The notes under the pieces: model-generated
What the model was told of the DNA's origin: nothing
Database searches by the model: none
The model's input: the letters and a program-made list of their open reading frames with translations, nothing else
Shown here: positions 26,347 through 36,868 of the stretch, piece after piece
How positions within the stretch are numbered: the stretch's first letter is position 1
Layout: the number at the start of each line of letters is the position of its first letter
From: Tessaracoccus sp.
Lineage (GTDB): Bacteria; Actinomycetota; Actinomycetes; Propionibacteriales; Propionibacteriaceae
Length of the DNA stretch: 64,000 bases
Assembly: GCF_016714275.1 (NCBI RefSeq)
Contig: NZ_JADJNP010000004.1
Location: forward strand, 711,477 to 775,476
Direction of reading: 5' to 3'
Position numbers and translations under genes: made by a program

Positions 26347-29300
26347 CAGGACCCCACCGTCCGGTAGTCCGCGACCCGCTCAGCCGACAGCGTGACCTCG
26401 TGATGCCCCTCCGCGCCGAGACGTTTCGACGCGCCAGGCTGGACGGACACGACGAGGCAGTGCCCGTCGGGGTCACGCCACAGCTTCGGCCGGGCGGTTG
26501 TCAGGATGCGGTGAAGGTCTGGCAGTGTTGCGAGCGGGGTGCCGTCGGCGGTCGTCGCGGCATGCCGGGGTGGCACCACAGCGACGATGCCCAGCTTGTG
26601 GACGCGGCCAACACCGGCGTATTCGGTCGCGTAGGTGTCGCCCGCGAACCGGTGCAGTGCGAGGTCAGCAAGCCCGAACTCGGGCTCGCCAACATCAAGG
26701 TTGTACACGAACCTGGCCACGTCCGTGTATCCGGGGCCTGCGCTCAGGTATCCCTCGGCGACAACGATCACCTGATCCGACGGATCGTCTAGGGTCGGCG
26801 CGGGCTGCCCTGCCGGGCGGAAGTGGATCACGGTGGGGGCGCCGGGGTTGGTGGCGCCGTCGGTAGAGGCGGTGACGGCCCGCCATGCCACATCGCCCGC
26901 GACGGGGGCGCAGCGATCAGTCCAGCCCGTCAACGGGTCGAGCCCGGCGGCCAATGTCACCCAGTCGCCGCCGTCGACCTGGCGTTGAATATCGACAGTG
27001 CCGACGCCGATGCGGGTGCCGATCGTGCCGCCGTCGAAGTACGACTGGACCTTCGCAAGGGCCTCGGCTTCGGTGTCCCCCTCGCAGATGATGAGGTTGC
27101 GCCAGCGACTGCGACCGCTGGCCTTGCCGTTGGCGCCGACGAAGCGCAGCGCATAGTCTGCCATGGCCGGATCGGTGTACCACGACACCGTGAGCAGCGT
27201 ATCCTCCTGGGCCACATTCGGTGCCGGGGTTGATAGCGTCAGGGTCGAGGCAGCTCCCCCTGGGGCCGTTTGCGTCACCGCCAAGGTTCTCGACGCCGCA
27301 TCCTGATTACCCAGCGGCTCATCCTGGGAGTAGAGCACGCCCGCAGCCACCCACCGGCTCCACCCGGAGCCCATTCGGGCCATGGCGAGGCCGCTGGTAT
27401 CCCCGGAGGTGCCGCACGGGTAGACGCTAGCCGTGGATGTCGCCTGCCTATAATCGGCAGCCATGAAGATGCCGTCCAGGTAGCTGATTGCGCCGCCGCC
27501 GTTGGCCATCGCGGCCGACGCAGCCCCCAGCGCCCTCGGGCGCGGGGCGGTGCCGTCTGCGGCTGCGGCCCACCGAATGTAGGACGCGCTGCCATTGACC
27601 GCGCCCACCCATCCGCGGATCTGCCCGGGCGGGAGCGCGAAGTTCCCGCCGGAGCCATCGAAGAACGAGACCAGCCCGTCGTCACCGACAAGCAGCTGCC
27701 CAACCACCAGCCAGTCGCCGACGACAGATGCGTTGACCTGGCACCAGACGAGCACCGAGTCGACACCCGCCGGGACTGTGTGCGTATACGCCAGCCGAGT
27801 ACGCGCCGCGGGGTCCGTCGATACCGTGGAGTAAGCCGACGTTGCGGCCGCGACCCATGTGGTCCCCGCGTAGTAGTCGAGAGTGATCCTGACCTGGCGA
27901 TTCGACGACACCGACAGAGCTGCCGTGATCGTCTCCCCCGGGGTAACAGCCGCCCCGTGCGGCCCGGCTCCCGGCGAGGCCCCGCAGCGCATCCGCGACA
28001 CGGCCCCAGCGGTCGGGACCGCGGAATAGACGCATGTCGCCATGCCGAACGCGTCGTCGTACGTGACAGTCCCCGCCCCGCTTGCCCCCCAGGACATCAG
28101 CCAGTCCCCGCCCGTCCGTGCGCGCGGCTGGATCGCCCGATTCGTGCGAATCGGCGGAACGCTGACTGTCCCGTACGGGTCCGTCAGTCGCGGATTCGTG
28201 GCCAGGTTCCGGCGGGTCTCGGCCCCGTCGACCATCTCGACCGACGCGGACCGCCCTGGAGTGCCAAGCCATGCCGTCGATCGCAAATCCTGCTCGACGG
28301 CAAGCGTGGCCGATCCGTCGGCGCGGCCCCACAGCACCGCAAGCGCAGCCTCGTAGGGCAGCGCGTAGGCCACATCGATATCGACGAGAGCCCAGTCGGA
28401 CCACAACCCAGACGCGGCCCGGACACGCACACGCACCGTGTAGGAGCGGCCGTTGTCGACACGGCCGAGCGTCGTCGATGCGCCCGCCCCGGTACCCGAC
28501 CTGGTCAGCGGGGCACCCACACCGTCTTCGGGTTCGACCCTGAGTTCCCACGACGCCTGAGCGGCGCCGTCGCCCGCGAAGTACATCCACGCAACGGTCA
28601 CGGTGCCCGACGGCCACGGCGATCCCGGATCAGGCGACGACAGCGTCAGCGTCGGCTTCTCCGCCAACGTCACAGCCACCACAGCAGCCCAGGCGCCGAA
28701 CTCGGCATGCAAGCCCTTCGTGCGGACCTGCCATTCCAGCAGCCCCGACACGCCCAGCGCGGACACGGTGCGGGTCTGCGCCGTCGTGCCCGTCAGCGTG
28801 GTCCAGGCGCCGCCGTTGACGCGGTACCGCAGCTCGTACGCGGTCTGCGTCGAGGAGTCGATCGAGGTGTGCGTCCACGTGAAGGTGATGGCGGCGCCAC
28901 GGTTCACCGCGCCTGACGTCGGCGACTTCAGCACCGGCGCACCGGGCGGTGTCAGCAGCTGCACCGTGTTCGACGGCGCAGACCACGCGGACGTGAGAGT
29001 TGACGCGTTCGTCGTGCCCGACGAGACGGACGCGTTCGCCCGATACCGGTGCGTAACCTCGGCATCGACGCCGGTGAATGTGCGCTCGACGCTGCTCGTG
29101 GTCCCGGCGACCGTGACCCAGCCAGTGCCGCCCGGATTGTCCTGCCAGCCGACCGTGACCGCCCCGAAGCCGCCCGCGGCGCCCGTCACACCTATGTCGG
29201 TGGCCGCGGTCTTGACCGCTACCAGCCCGGACGGCGTAGCCGGGGTTGTGCGGGCATCGTTCGACGCGGCCGAGGCAGCAGATCCGCCCGGGTTGATCGC

Positions 29301-30431
29301 CACGACCCGCCACCGATACGACCGGTTCGCGACAGTGGTCGTGTCCGTGTAGCCCTCGGCGGTCCCCGCGACCGTGGCGACGGTCGCCCACCCAGACCAG
29401 CCAGCGGCACCGATCTCGGCCCGCTCGATCCGCTGCGACGCATACGGCGCCGGGGCCGTAGCGTTCCGCGCCCAACCCAGGCCGTGGCTCGTGTCCGAGT
29501 TCCGCGTCACCGTCGGCTTCCCCGGCGCCGCAGGGGCTGCGGGATACGTCGACACCGTCGCCGACCAATCCGACCAGGCACCCCAGCCGCCCGCCACACC
29601 GTTACGGGCCCGAATCCGCACCCGGTACGCAGTGTTCGCGGCGAGACCCGACACGTTCCAGGTCCGTCCGCCGGACGTCAACACCTGCGACTGTCCCTGG
29701 TCCGTTTCCCAGCCGTAAGCATCGATCGCCGACCCGTTGTTCGCGGGCGCATCAGCCAGGGTGCCGCGCAGCGCCGACGACGACACCGCCACCAAGGCAG
29801 GCTTCGCGGGCTTCGCGGGCACGTTCGGCACAGTCACCGTGCCGGAGTAATCCGACCACGGGCCAGCACCGGCGGAGTTGACCGCCCGCACCCGAACCTT
29901 CGTCGCGAGCCCGAGCGCCAGCCCGGACCGCGACCACGTCCGGCCCGGCGTGTTGTCCGACGACACGAAATCGTGCGTCGACAAATCCCAGTCGTAGCGG
30001 GTGATTGAGGCACCATTCGAGGCCGGGGCCGACGCCAGTTCCGCGTTGACCCCGCCACCACCGACAGGCGCCCAGAACGCCGTCGCCGATGGGGCCTTCG
30101 GCTTACCAGGCACATCCACCACGGTCACCGACGTCGACACCGACGGCGACCCGCCCGTGTACACGCCGGTGATTTTCGCCCCGAACGTGTAGGACGTGCC
30201 GACCTTGCCGTTGACGGTGCCGGTGTAGATCAGCCGCACCCCACCGTTCTGCGAGTACGTGTAGTTCGTGGTCCCGGCGAGTTGCCCGGTCCGCGTCAAC
30301 GTCTGATTGTCGGATGCGTTGTACTGCATCTCGACGTAGTACTTCGCCGTGATCACGACACCATCAAGCAACAAGTCGACACCGACCCGGATGTTGTTAC
30401 CGCCAGCGGTCGCCCACGAACCCCAAACCAC
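26346..30431 (-). CDS. Large minor tail protein with fibronectin type III-like repeats
   Basis: A 1361-residue protein, the second longest in the prophage. After an N-terminal beta domain (1-110), at least five Fn3-like modules lie at roughly 110-690, each with Pro-rich starts (VPGKPKAPSA, VPAKPAKPAL, APAAPGKPTV) and W-S-x-W-S-like ends (GPWSDYSGTV, GGWGAWSDWS). The C-terminal half, with LTDPYGTVSVPP, SGGNFALPPGQIRGW and GTRIGVGTVDIQRQ, resembles baseplate or receptor-binding tail proteins. Likely part of the tail tip. The GTG start is 6 nt after TAGGTGGTGAC, the same leader as the tape measure gene. Confidence 0.85.
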   Translation of the reverse strand: MVWGSWATAGGNNIRVGVDLLLDGVVITAKYYVEMQYNASDNQTLTRTGQLAGTTNYTYSQNGGVRLIYTGTVNGKVGTSYTFGAKITGVYTGGSPSVSTSVTVVDVPGKPKAPSATAFWAPVGGGGVNAELASAPASNGASITRYDWDLSTHDFVSSDNTPGRTWSRSGLALGLATKVRVRAVNSAGAGPWSDYSGTVTVPNVPAKPAKPALVAVSSSALRGTLADAPANNGSAIDAYGWETDQGQSQVLTSGGRTWNVSGLAANTAYRVRIRARNGVAGGWGAWSDWSATVSTYPAAPAAPGKPTVTRNSDTSHGLGWARNATAPAPYASQRIERAEIGAAGWSGWATVATVAGTAEGYTDTTTVANRSYRWRVVAINPGGSAASAASNDARTTPATPSGLVAVKTAATDIGVTGAAGGFGAVTVGWQDNPGGTGWVTVAGTTSSVERTFTGVDAEVTHRYRANASVSSGTTNASTLTSAWSAPSNTVQLLTPPGAPVLKSPTSGAVNRGAAITFTWTHTSIDSSTQTAYELRYRVNGGAWTTLTGTTAQTRTVSALGVSGLLEWQVRTKGLHAEFGAWAAVVAVTLAEKPTLTLSSPDPGSPWPSGTVTVAWMYFAGDGAAQASWELRVEPEDGVGAPLTRSGTGAGASTTLGRVDNGRSYTVRVRVRAASGLWSDWALVDIDVAYALPYEAALAVLWGRADGSATLAVEQDLRSTAWLGTPGRSASVEMVDGAETRRNLATNPRLTDPYGTVSVPPIRTNRAIQPRARTGGDWLMSWGASGAGTVTYDDAFGMATCVYSAVPTAGAVSRMRCGASPGAGPHGAAVTPGETITAALSVSSNRQVRITLDYYAGTTWVAAATSAYSTVSTDPAARTRLAYTHTVPAGVDSVLVWCQVNASVVGDWLVVGQLLVGDDGLVSFFDGSGGNFALPPGQIRGWVGAVNGSASYIRWAAAADGTAPRPRALGAASAAMANGGGAISYLDGIFMAADYRQATSTASVYPCGTSGDTSGLAMARMGSGWSRWVAAGVLYSQDEPLGNQDAASRTLAVTQTAPGGAASTLTLSTPAPNVAQEDTLLTVSWYTDPAMADYALRFVGANGKASGRSRWRNLIICEGDTEAEALAKVQSYFDGGTIGTRIGVGTVDIQRQVDGGDWVTLAAGLDPLTGWTDRCAPVAGDVAWRAVTASTDGATNPGAPTVIHFRPAGQPAPTLDDPSDQVIVVAEGYLSAGPGYTDVARFVYNLDVGEPEFGLADLALHRFAGDTYATEYAGVGRVHKLGIVAVVPPRHAATTADGTPLATLPDLHRILTTARPKLWRDPDGHCLVVSVQPGASKRLGAEGHHEVTLSAERVADYRTVGS

Positions 30432-30476
30432 GAGAGGGTCACCACCTAACTGAGTTACAAATACGCCATGGCGCTA

Positions 30477-30701
30477 TTAGGAGACGACCGGATTCCCGGG
30501 CGTATTTGGAACAGGTTGACCAGTCGGCAGATCCGGCCCGGATTCACCGAATGCTGGGAGTAGGGCGGGTATCGTAGTCGGGGCTACGGAATCGCCACCC
30601 TTCACGGAAAACGCGAAGGACTGCACCGGATCATGTATCGCGAATTGACCGATTCTGCCGAGAGTGTCGGCGCGACGTGTACAGGCGTCGCAAAGCGGCA
30701 C
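30477..30701 (-). CDS. Small hypothetical protein between tape measure and tail protein
   Basis: A 74-residue protein (MPLCDACTRRADTLGRIG...) with a CDAC pair near the start and a Pro/Gly-rich C-terminus. It sits in the 310-nt interval between the tape measure stop and the Fn3 tail gene. No family recognised. AT content is higher here, and a 10-bp inverted repeat CAAATACGCC/GGCGTATTTG (30458-30467 and 30499-30508) overlaps its 3' end. Could be non-coding. Confidence 0.4.
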   Translation of the reverse strand: MPLCDACTRRADTLGRIGQFAIHDPVQSFAFSVKGGDSVAPTTIPALLPAFGESGPDLPTGQPVPNTPGNPVVS

Positions 30702-30744
30702 GAACCGCCTGACTCAGCATCCAGAGGGAGAGTCCCGTTACCCA

Positions 30745-33700
30745 TCAGACCCGGCCCCCCCTCACCGATCCACGCCGAGCACGGTTAGGGCCGTTCGCGG
30801 CCATGTCCTCAACGGTTTCCGCGGCCCGGGCAGTGCGCCACAGGCCACCTATCAGGAGGTTCGCGAGCAACTCGAGATCCTCACGGGCGAGCCGTGTCGG
30901 CCCCTGATCCGGCACATTCAGCGCCATATCCGCAGCGGTCGGCAGCGACGGCGGTGTCCACGTCGTCTCGGCCTGAATCCGCGCGCTGGCCCAGTCAGCG
31001 AGCACATCCGCCCCGTACGTGACCTCGGGCACGGCCGCGTCGCCCAGGCGGGCAGCAGCAGCAGCGACCACACCCCGGCCGGCGTCGATCGCCAGCCGCA
31101 AACCCTCAACCGCGAACCCGCCAACGGCCTTCATGACGCGCGATGGGGACTTGATGCCCAACGCCTTCTTCGCGGCCTTGACAACCTTGTCTGTGAGGAC
31201 CGTCGCCGCCGCCTCCAGCTTCGCGCTGTCCTTCTTCAGCCCGTCGATCAGGCCCTGCTGCGCCTGAATCCCGACCAAGAACATCGAGTCGGCGACCGTC
31301 TTCCCGGCCTTATCCGACCACGACCCGAGCGCCGCCCAGTCACCGGCCAGCGACTTCACCTGAGACGCCGACCCCGACGCCAGCGCCTGCGCGACCGGGA
31401 TACCGGCCGCCGTGCCCAGCGCCGCAACCTCTTGGATCAGGCCCGGCGGGATACCCTTCCCGGCCAGATCCTTCAGCAGCCCGGCGAACCGCTTGACCTT
31501 CGCCGCCAACCCCGCGACCGTGGCCTGTACTGTCTCGAACGTCGGCGCCGGTAGATCGTCACCGACCAGCGACCTCAAATCGAGCTCGCCCGACAGGGAT
31601 TGGGACACCGACGCCGCCAACTGCGCCGACGCCGCCTTCATGTCCTTGAGGGTTGCCTTGGCCGCGTCGATCGCCGCCGTGATCTGACCCTGCGCCTTCG
31701 CAATGTCCGCCAACGTCGCGCCCTTAACGGCCTTCGTCGCGTCCTTCCGGACCTTCCCCGACGCCGTCAAACCTTGCAGCAGGGCGACCGTGCCCTTGTT
31801 CAGCCCGACCCAACGCTCGACCGCACCCTTGTACTTGCCGTCGTCCCACAGCGTCTTGGTGAGCTTGCTCTGCGCCTTGACGATCTCGTTGGCGCGCTTC
31901 AGGTCAGCGGAGGCGCCGGACAGGTTCTTCTTCGCGAGCTTCGTGGCCTCGGTCGCGGAGATCGACGGCAGCAGCGAGCGGGCCTTGACGCCCTTCCCGC
32001 GGTTCTTGTTCCAGGCCCGGATCTGGTCGTTTTCCTTCTTCCGGGCCTCACGGATTCGCTTCGACTCGGCCGCGATGGCCTTGTCGGACAGCTTGATCGT
32101 CTCCTTGGAGAGCTTCGCGATCGCGTCGCGGACCTCGGGTAGGCCGTCGCCGATGCCGAGCGCGAGACCCTTCCCGATCTGCTGGCCGATCTTCTTGCGG
32201 AAGACCTTCGACGGCGAGGCGATCCCCAGGGCACTCTTGGCCGCGTTTACGGCGGAGTTGGCGAGGTCGCGGGCCGCGTTGGTGACCCACGAGAGCCCGG
32301 CCTTGATGCCGTTGACGAAGCCACGGACCAGGTCCTGACCGGCCGACAGCAGCTTCGAGCCGATACTTCCGAGCGCGGCCTTCGCCTTGTCCGGCAGGGT
32401 CCGCACCAGATCGACCACGGCGGCGATGCCGGTACGGACTGCCTCCTTCGCGGCGGTCCACGCAGCCGTGATCTTCTCCCGCAGCTTCGCCGCAAGCGAC
32501 GACGCCGCAGAGGCAACCTTCCCCGGCAGTGCCGCAACGAAGCCGACGATGGCCGTGATGCCGCCGGAGACGATCGTCTTCAGCCCAGCCCACGCACCCG
32601 AGAAGATCGTCTTGATCGCGTTCCACGCGCCCGTCACCGTCGACCGAATCGACGACAGCGCCCCACTGAAGATGCTTCTGATCTTCGACCACGCCGCATC
32701 GACGATCCCGCGGATCGCGCCGAAATTGCCGGTGAAGACCGCGTGCAGAATGAGGAACCCGGCCGCCACAACCGTCTTGATCGTGTCCCACGCCGCCTTG
32801 AACAGCGTCCCCCAGATTTTCAGTGGCGCGGTGATGACCGGCAGGATCGCGTTCAGGCCAGTCGACACGACGTTCCGCAGCGCCGACCAACCGGCCTGTG
32901 CGCCACCCGAAATCGACGACCACAGCCCCGTAAAGAATCCGACCACGCCGTTCCACGCGCCGGTGACGGCGGACACTGTCCCCGACCACGCCCCAGACAC
33001 CCACGACGCCGCCGCCGACACGCCCGACGTGATCGCCGACCACGCCGACGAAGCCGCGCCAGATAGCCACGTCCACGCCGAACCGAGCCACGACACGAAC
33101 GACGCCCACGCCTGCCGACCCACCTCGGTCTGCGTGAAGAACCACGTCAGGCCCGCGACCAGACCGGCGATGGCCGAGATGACGAGCCCGACGGGATTCG
33201 CCTTCATCACGAGGTTGAGCGCGGCCATCGCGACCTTCGCCCCCGTGAGAGCGCCCCTGGAGGCCACCGACGATCGTCACGACGACGGACATGGCCTTGA
33301 AGCCGACGAACGCGGCGGCGAGCGTGCCCACCAGCGCCCGGTTCGACAACAGCGACCCCGCCAACTCTGCGAGCTGCACGACAAGCGGCAGCAGCACAGG
33401 GAGCACCTTCGCGACGGCCCCCGCAAGCGCAACGCCCACCTCGCCCGCGAGCCCTGCAACCACGGGGATCGCCGGGGCCATGGCGTCGAGCACCTGGCCC
33501 AGGGCGTCCACGATCTGCGGCAGCAGCGGCTTCAGCAGGGTCAGCGCGAACCCGAGCGGCGAGAACGCCGCCACCAGCTGCGCGACCGGCCCAGCCTTCG
33601 GCAGCAGTTCTGCCAGCGACTTCCCGCCCGCGAGGGACGTGAGCGCCGCCCCGAACTTCTCCGCTGCCGGGACAAGCCTTTTACCCCACCCGTCAGCCAG

Positions 33701-34537
33701 AGGGCCAACCTTGGATGTGAGCGAGTCAATGACGGACGTCACGCCCGCCAGGACAGGCTTCGCGGCCTCCAGCGCGGGCGCCATGAACGCGGCGCCGAGC
33801 CTGCCGAGGGCGGCGTTCGCGTTCGCCACCGCGCCCGGGAACGTCTCGCCGGTGCGCTTCGCCGCGCCACCCATCCCGGAATCCATGGCCTTCGCGAACG
33901 TTGCGAAATCGATCTCGCCCTTCGAGACCATCTTCGACACTTCGGCGCTGGTCTTCCCGAGCTGCTTTCCGAGCATTTGGAGTACCGGCACGCCGGAGCT
34001 CATCAGCTGGAGCATGTCGTCGCCCTGGAGCTTGCCGCGGGCGGCGACCGACCCGAAGATCGTGCCGATGTCGGTGAGGGACCGGCCAGAGATCGCAGCA
34101 ACGTCGGCGACCGTCGACAGCGTCGACGTCATCTCCTTGCCGTTCTTCACCCCGGCGGCGGCCATCATCGCCGCGACAGAGGCGGCGTCACCGAGGCCAT
34201 AGGCAGTGCCGCGTACCGACTTCAGCGCCGAGCCCATGATCGACGTGATCGACTTCGACGAGTGCCCGAGACCCTCAAGCTTCTTCTGCGCGCCCTCGAT
34301 CGAGATGGCGCGGGTCATGCCCAGCGAGATCGTCTTACCAACGAGTGCGCCGGCGCCGACGATCGCGGCACCCTTCGCGAGGACCCTGACCAGGCCCTTC
34401 GCCCAGCCCTTACCGGTCTTAGCCCCGGCGGCCTTGCCCTCGGGCACGGCCTCCCCGAGGCTGCGGCGGATGTCCTTCGCCATGCCTTGTGTTGAGGCGA
34501 GGATCGTCAGATAGGCGGTGCCGATGTCGTTGGCCAC
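30745..34537 (-). CDS. Tape measure protein, frameshifted
   Basis: About 1264 residues across two frames. It starts at the GTG at 34537 (VANDIGTAYLTILASTQGMA), 6 nt after TAGGTGGTGAC. The N-terminal part has the tape-measure core (YGLGDAASVAAMMAAAGVKN, VLQMLGKQLGKTSAEVSKM), hydrophobic helices, and a central block rich in Trp-Ala repeats (SAWSAITSGVSAAASWVSGA). Near 33267 one base is missing in GGTGGCC, shifting the frame. By the usual rule of about 0.15 nm per residue it would set a tail near 190 nm. It is preceded by the G/GT chaperones, as expected. Confidence 0.9.
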
Positions 34538-34637
34538 AGGACTGTCACCACCTAGATATGCCGACGAGGCCCGCACCCTCCATCAGGGTGCGGGCCTCAC
34601 GCGCTGTTCGTTTGTGCGTTTCGATTGTGCGATTCAG

Positions 34638-35356
34638 TTATCCACGGCCGCCCGGCTGGGCGGCGTACCAGGCCTTGAACCGCCGGATCACCTCGCGGTG
34701 ATCCAGTTCAGGCTTGGGGCTCTTCGGCGGCTTCGGCCGCGGTGTCGGCTTAGGCCGTGCGCCCTTACCGCCGCCACGTTGCCAGTTGCCGCCCGCGAGC
34801 TGGTCGACCGCCTGCGCGAGTAGCCACGCCTGCGGGTCCCACTGCTCGATCTCGGTCATCGGCTGCACCGCCAGGAAGGCGGTCGAGTCGCGGGGGAGAT
34901 GCGCAGCCATCGCCGCCACGTCCACGACGTGCACGCCGTCGGCGAGGGCCTGGTCGAGGCCGATGCCGTAGTAGCGCCAGAAGTCCGCGACGAGCCGGTC
35001 GCGGTGCTCCTCGTTGAGCGCTACAAGGATCAGGAGTTTGGGACTGCCTCCAGCGCGCGCTGCGCGAACGCGGCGTAGTCGTCGATGGTGCGCAGGCCGA
35101 ACTGGGTCTCGACGGTGTCGAGGTCCGGGAACAGGCGCTCCATCCACTCGTGGAGCGCTTCGCCGTCCTCCTTGTGGAGGCGGCGCTGCAGCCGGAAGTC
35201 GAGGGTGACTTCGAGGTCCAGGACGACGCTGATGCCGTCGATCTCGACGGTGCGGCGGTACTGTTCCGCGCCCTTCTTCTTGCCCTTCTTCTTGGGGCTC
35301 TTGGGCTTGTGGTCCTGCAACTTCGGGGCGGCAGAGGGGATGGTCTTGTCGGTCAC
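34638..35356 (-). CDS. Tail assembly chaperone GT (made by -1 ribosomal frameshift)
   Basis: The second frame (residues ...LLILVALNEEHRDRLVADFW to WYAAQPGGRG) has no start of its own and continues from the G protein through a -1 slip at CCCAAAC (35036-35042, minus strand), just before the G stop codon. The fusion is about 239 residues. In lambda-like tails the G and GT pair coats the tape measure during assembly. Its position between major tail protein and tape measure is canonical. Confidence 0.85.
35030..35356 (-). CDS. Tail assembly chaperone G
   Basis: A 108-residue protein starting at the ATG at 35356. It begins with a Lys-rich stretch (PKLQDHKPKSPKKKGKKKG), then a folded part (VVLDLEVTLDFRLQRRL, DGEALHEWMERLFPDL) and ends EAVPNS. 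It is translated normally to the stop, while a fraction of ribosomes shifts -1 at CCCAAAC to make the GT form. Downstream of the major tail gene and its hairpin. Confidence 0.88.
   Translation of the reverse strand: MTDKTIPSAAPKLQDHKPKSPKKKGKKKGAEQYRRTVEIDGISVVLDLEVTLDFRLQRRLHKEDGEALHEWMERLFPDLDTVETQFGLRTIDDYAAFAQRALEAVPNS
35036..35042 (-). promoter_or_regulatory. -1 programmed frameshift site CCCAAAC
   Basis: Read in the G frame as C-CCA-AAC, this is a classic X-XXY-YYZ slippery heptamer. The G stop codon TGA lies 3 nt after it. The shifted frame opens a 130-residue extension that stops at 34638. This differs from the random indels elsewhere because motif, position and gene family all agree. 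Confidence 0.88.
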
Positions 35357-35393
35357 GATGGTGCCTTTCGGTGCTTGGTGCCGTAGATGGGGG

Positions 35394-35432
35394 CCGGACC
35401 GGGTGAGGGCACCATCTGCTCACCCGGGCCGG
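35394..35432. terminator. Hairpin after the major tail gene
   Basis: CCGGACCGGGTGAG (35394-35407) pairs with CTCACCCGGGCCGG (35419-35432) with one mismatch, in the 88-nt gap after the major tail gene. A partial terminator here would favour major tail protein over downstream products. No T-run follows. Confidence 0.6.
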
Positions 35433-35444
35433 GTACTGGGGGGT

Positions 35445-36029
35445 TTACGGCCCGGCGACGACCTTCTGGCCGTCGTCGAGGTAGTCGACGAAGTAGGCGC
35501 CGTCCGGGCCGCGGTAGGCGGTCATCTCGAACGGCAGCCCGACAGCCTCGGCGTCGCTGAACGTCTGCTCGAAGGACTCGGTGACATCCTTCGCGTTGGG
35601 GAACACGGTGCGGTGAAGCCTGCCTTCGTCGTACATGTCGAACACCCACACCGCCGGGTCGGTCTCCTCGCCCTCGTAGGTGACGGTGACGAGGTTCCCG
35701 TGGGCCTCGTTCGCTGGCGTGACCGTCACCGCCGCGGTGCCCCACTTCGCGGTCTGCACGTCGCCGTTCAGATCCTCGATGAGGGTGACATTGAAGCCGA
35801 CGGAGTGCTCGGAGCGAGCCTTGCCGACCTCGTCACCACCCCACGCGTTCAGCGCGTTGTACGACTTGTTGACCTGACGTGCCCAGCCATCGCTGGAGGC
35901 GTAGCCGAGTTCCTTGTAGGCGGAATCGAGGGCGGTGGTGGCGTCGGTCGGGAGCGGGGTGCCGAGCGGGGCGCGGAAGATCGCGCCGACGTTGTTCGGC
36001 ATGCCCGCCATCACGTTTTGCTTGTCCAT
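35445..36029 (-). CDS. Major tail protein
   Basis: A 194-residue protein forming the tail tube. It begins DKQNVMAGMPNNVGAIFRAP, includes YKELGYASSDGWARQVNKS and the ALNAWGGDEVGKARSEH segment, and ends with a beta-rich part. This pattern (metal- or charge-free tube protein with GYxSxDG) is common in actinophage major tail proteins. It lies between the tail completion genes and the chaperones, 3 nt after the small gene at 36033. Confidence 0.85.
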   Translation of the reverse strand: MDKQNVMAGMPNNVGAIFRAPLGTPLPTDATTALDSAYKELGYASSDGWARQVNKSYNALNAWGGDEVGKARSEHSVGFNVTLIEDLNGDVQTAKWGTAAVTVTPANEAHGNLVTVTYEGEETDPAVWVFDMYDEGRLHRTVFPNAKDVTESFEQTFSDAEAVGLPFEMTAYRGPDGAYFVDYLDDGQKVVAGP

Positions 36030-36032
36030 GGT

Positions 36033-36212
36033 TCAGTCCTTCGGATCGATGGGCGCCGCATCGGCGGCGGGATCAGGGGTGGGGGTCTCGTCTTCGAGGT
36101 CGGGTGCCGCATCGGCGGCGGTGTCGAGCCAGCCGACAGCCAGCCAGCGGGGCGCGTCCTGCTCGGGAACCTGCACGGTGCGGCCGGTGTGGGGATGGGT
36201 TAGGGTGTGCAC
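36033..36212 (-). CDS. Small hypothetical tail/neck protein
   Basis: A 59-residue acidic protein starting at a GTG with AGGAG 6 nt upstream. The N-terminus HTLTHPHTGRTVQVPEQDAP resembles small actinophage proteins that repeat the pattern HPxTGRxVxVP; the rest is Asp/Ala/Pro-rich. The gene at 38245-38415 has a related RHPESGAIVEV opening. Function unknown. Confidence 0.6.
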   Translation of the reverse strand: MHTLTHPHTGRTVQVPEQDAPRWLAVGWLDTAADAAPDLEDETPTPDPAADAAPIDPKD

Positions 36213-36214
36213 GG

Positions 36215-36616
36215 CTACTCCTGTGCTCGGTGCTGGACGATGCACGTAGCGATGTAGCGCGACGTGCTGGTTTTGGGATCGGTCTGCTGGTACGGGCCGG
36301 ACGGCCAGCCGTCGAACGGCGGCACCAGCTGCCATGCGTCGAGGGTGTTGTAGACGGCTTCCATCAGCGCGGACGCGTCGGCCTCGCCGTGATCGGACCA
36401 GGCCTCGATGGTGATCTTGGAGCGTCGGTGCACGACGGTGCGGCGTTCGGAGCCGGACAGCATGACGCGGACGAGCCGGTCGGGCCTCGGGTCGGGCACG
36501 GCGGTCGCGAACGCCACCTGCATAGGCGGCCCGAACGGGTCGGGGGTCAGCCGCTCAGGGAGGTGCTCGGTCAGGTAGGCGATGACCATCGCCTCCGGGT
36601 CAGCCCAGCCGCCCAT
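36215..36616 (-). CDS. Tail terminator/completion protein
   Basis: A 133-residue protein in the slot between the HK97-gp10-like gene and the major tail gene. Segments AMVIAYLTEHLPERL, VRVMLSGSERRTVVHRRS and ITIEAWSDHGEADASALMEA fit the ferredoxin-like tail terminator fold of siphoviruses. Its start overlaps the upstream stop by 1 nt. Assignment rests on order and pattern. Confidence 0.7.
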   Translation of the reverse strand: MGGWADPEAMVIAYLTEHLPERLTPDPFGPPMQVAFATAVPDPRPDRLVRVMLSGSERRTVVHRRSKITIEAWSDHGEADASALMEAVYNTLDAWQLVPPFDGWPSGPYQQTDPKTSTSRYIATCIVQHRAQE

Positions 36617-36867
36617 CAGCGACCACCGCCCGCGTACCTCGCGAGGTTGTGGTACTTCGCCTCAGCGGCTTGGGCCTTCGCTGTCACCGTGACGACCGCG
36701 ACACGACCCTGGCCCGAGCGTCCCTGGCCAAGGCCACGGACCTCGTACCCGTCGCCGCAGCCGGCGGCGACACGCTCCGCTGCGGCAGCAAGCACGGGTA
36801 GCTGTCCGCCGACGTAGCGGTCCAGGCCGTACCGTCCGGACTTCCACTTGATCGGAATGCGGGCCAT
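36616..36867 (-). CDS. HK97 gp10-like neck protein
   Basis: An 83-residue protein (MARIPIKWKSGRYGLDRYVG...) with a central Ala-rich helix and VAVVTVTAKAQAAEAKYHNL. Small size, position between connector and tail terminator, and the helix-then-strand pattern fit the head-tail joining proteins of the gp10 group. Its ATG lies 1 nt from the upstream stop. Confidence 0.6.
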   Translation of the reverse strand: MARIPIKWKSGRYGLDRYVGGQLPVLAAAAERVAAGCGDGYEVRGLGQGRSGQGRVAVVTVTAKAQAAEAKYHNLARYAGGGR

Positions 36868-36868
36868 G

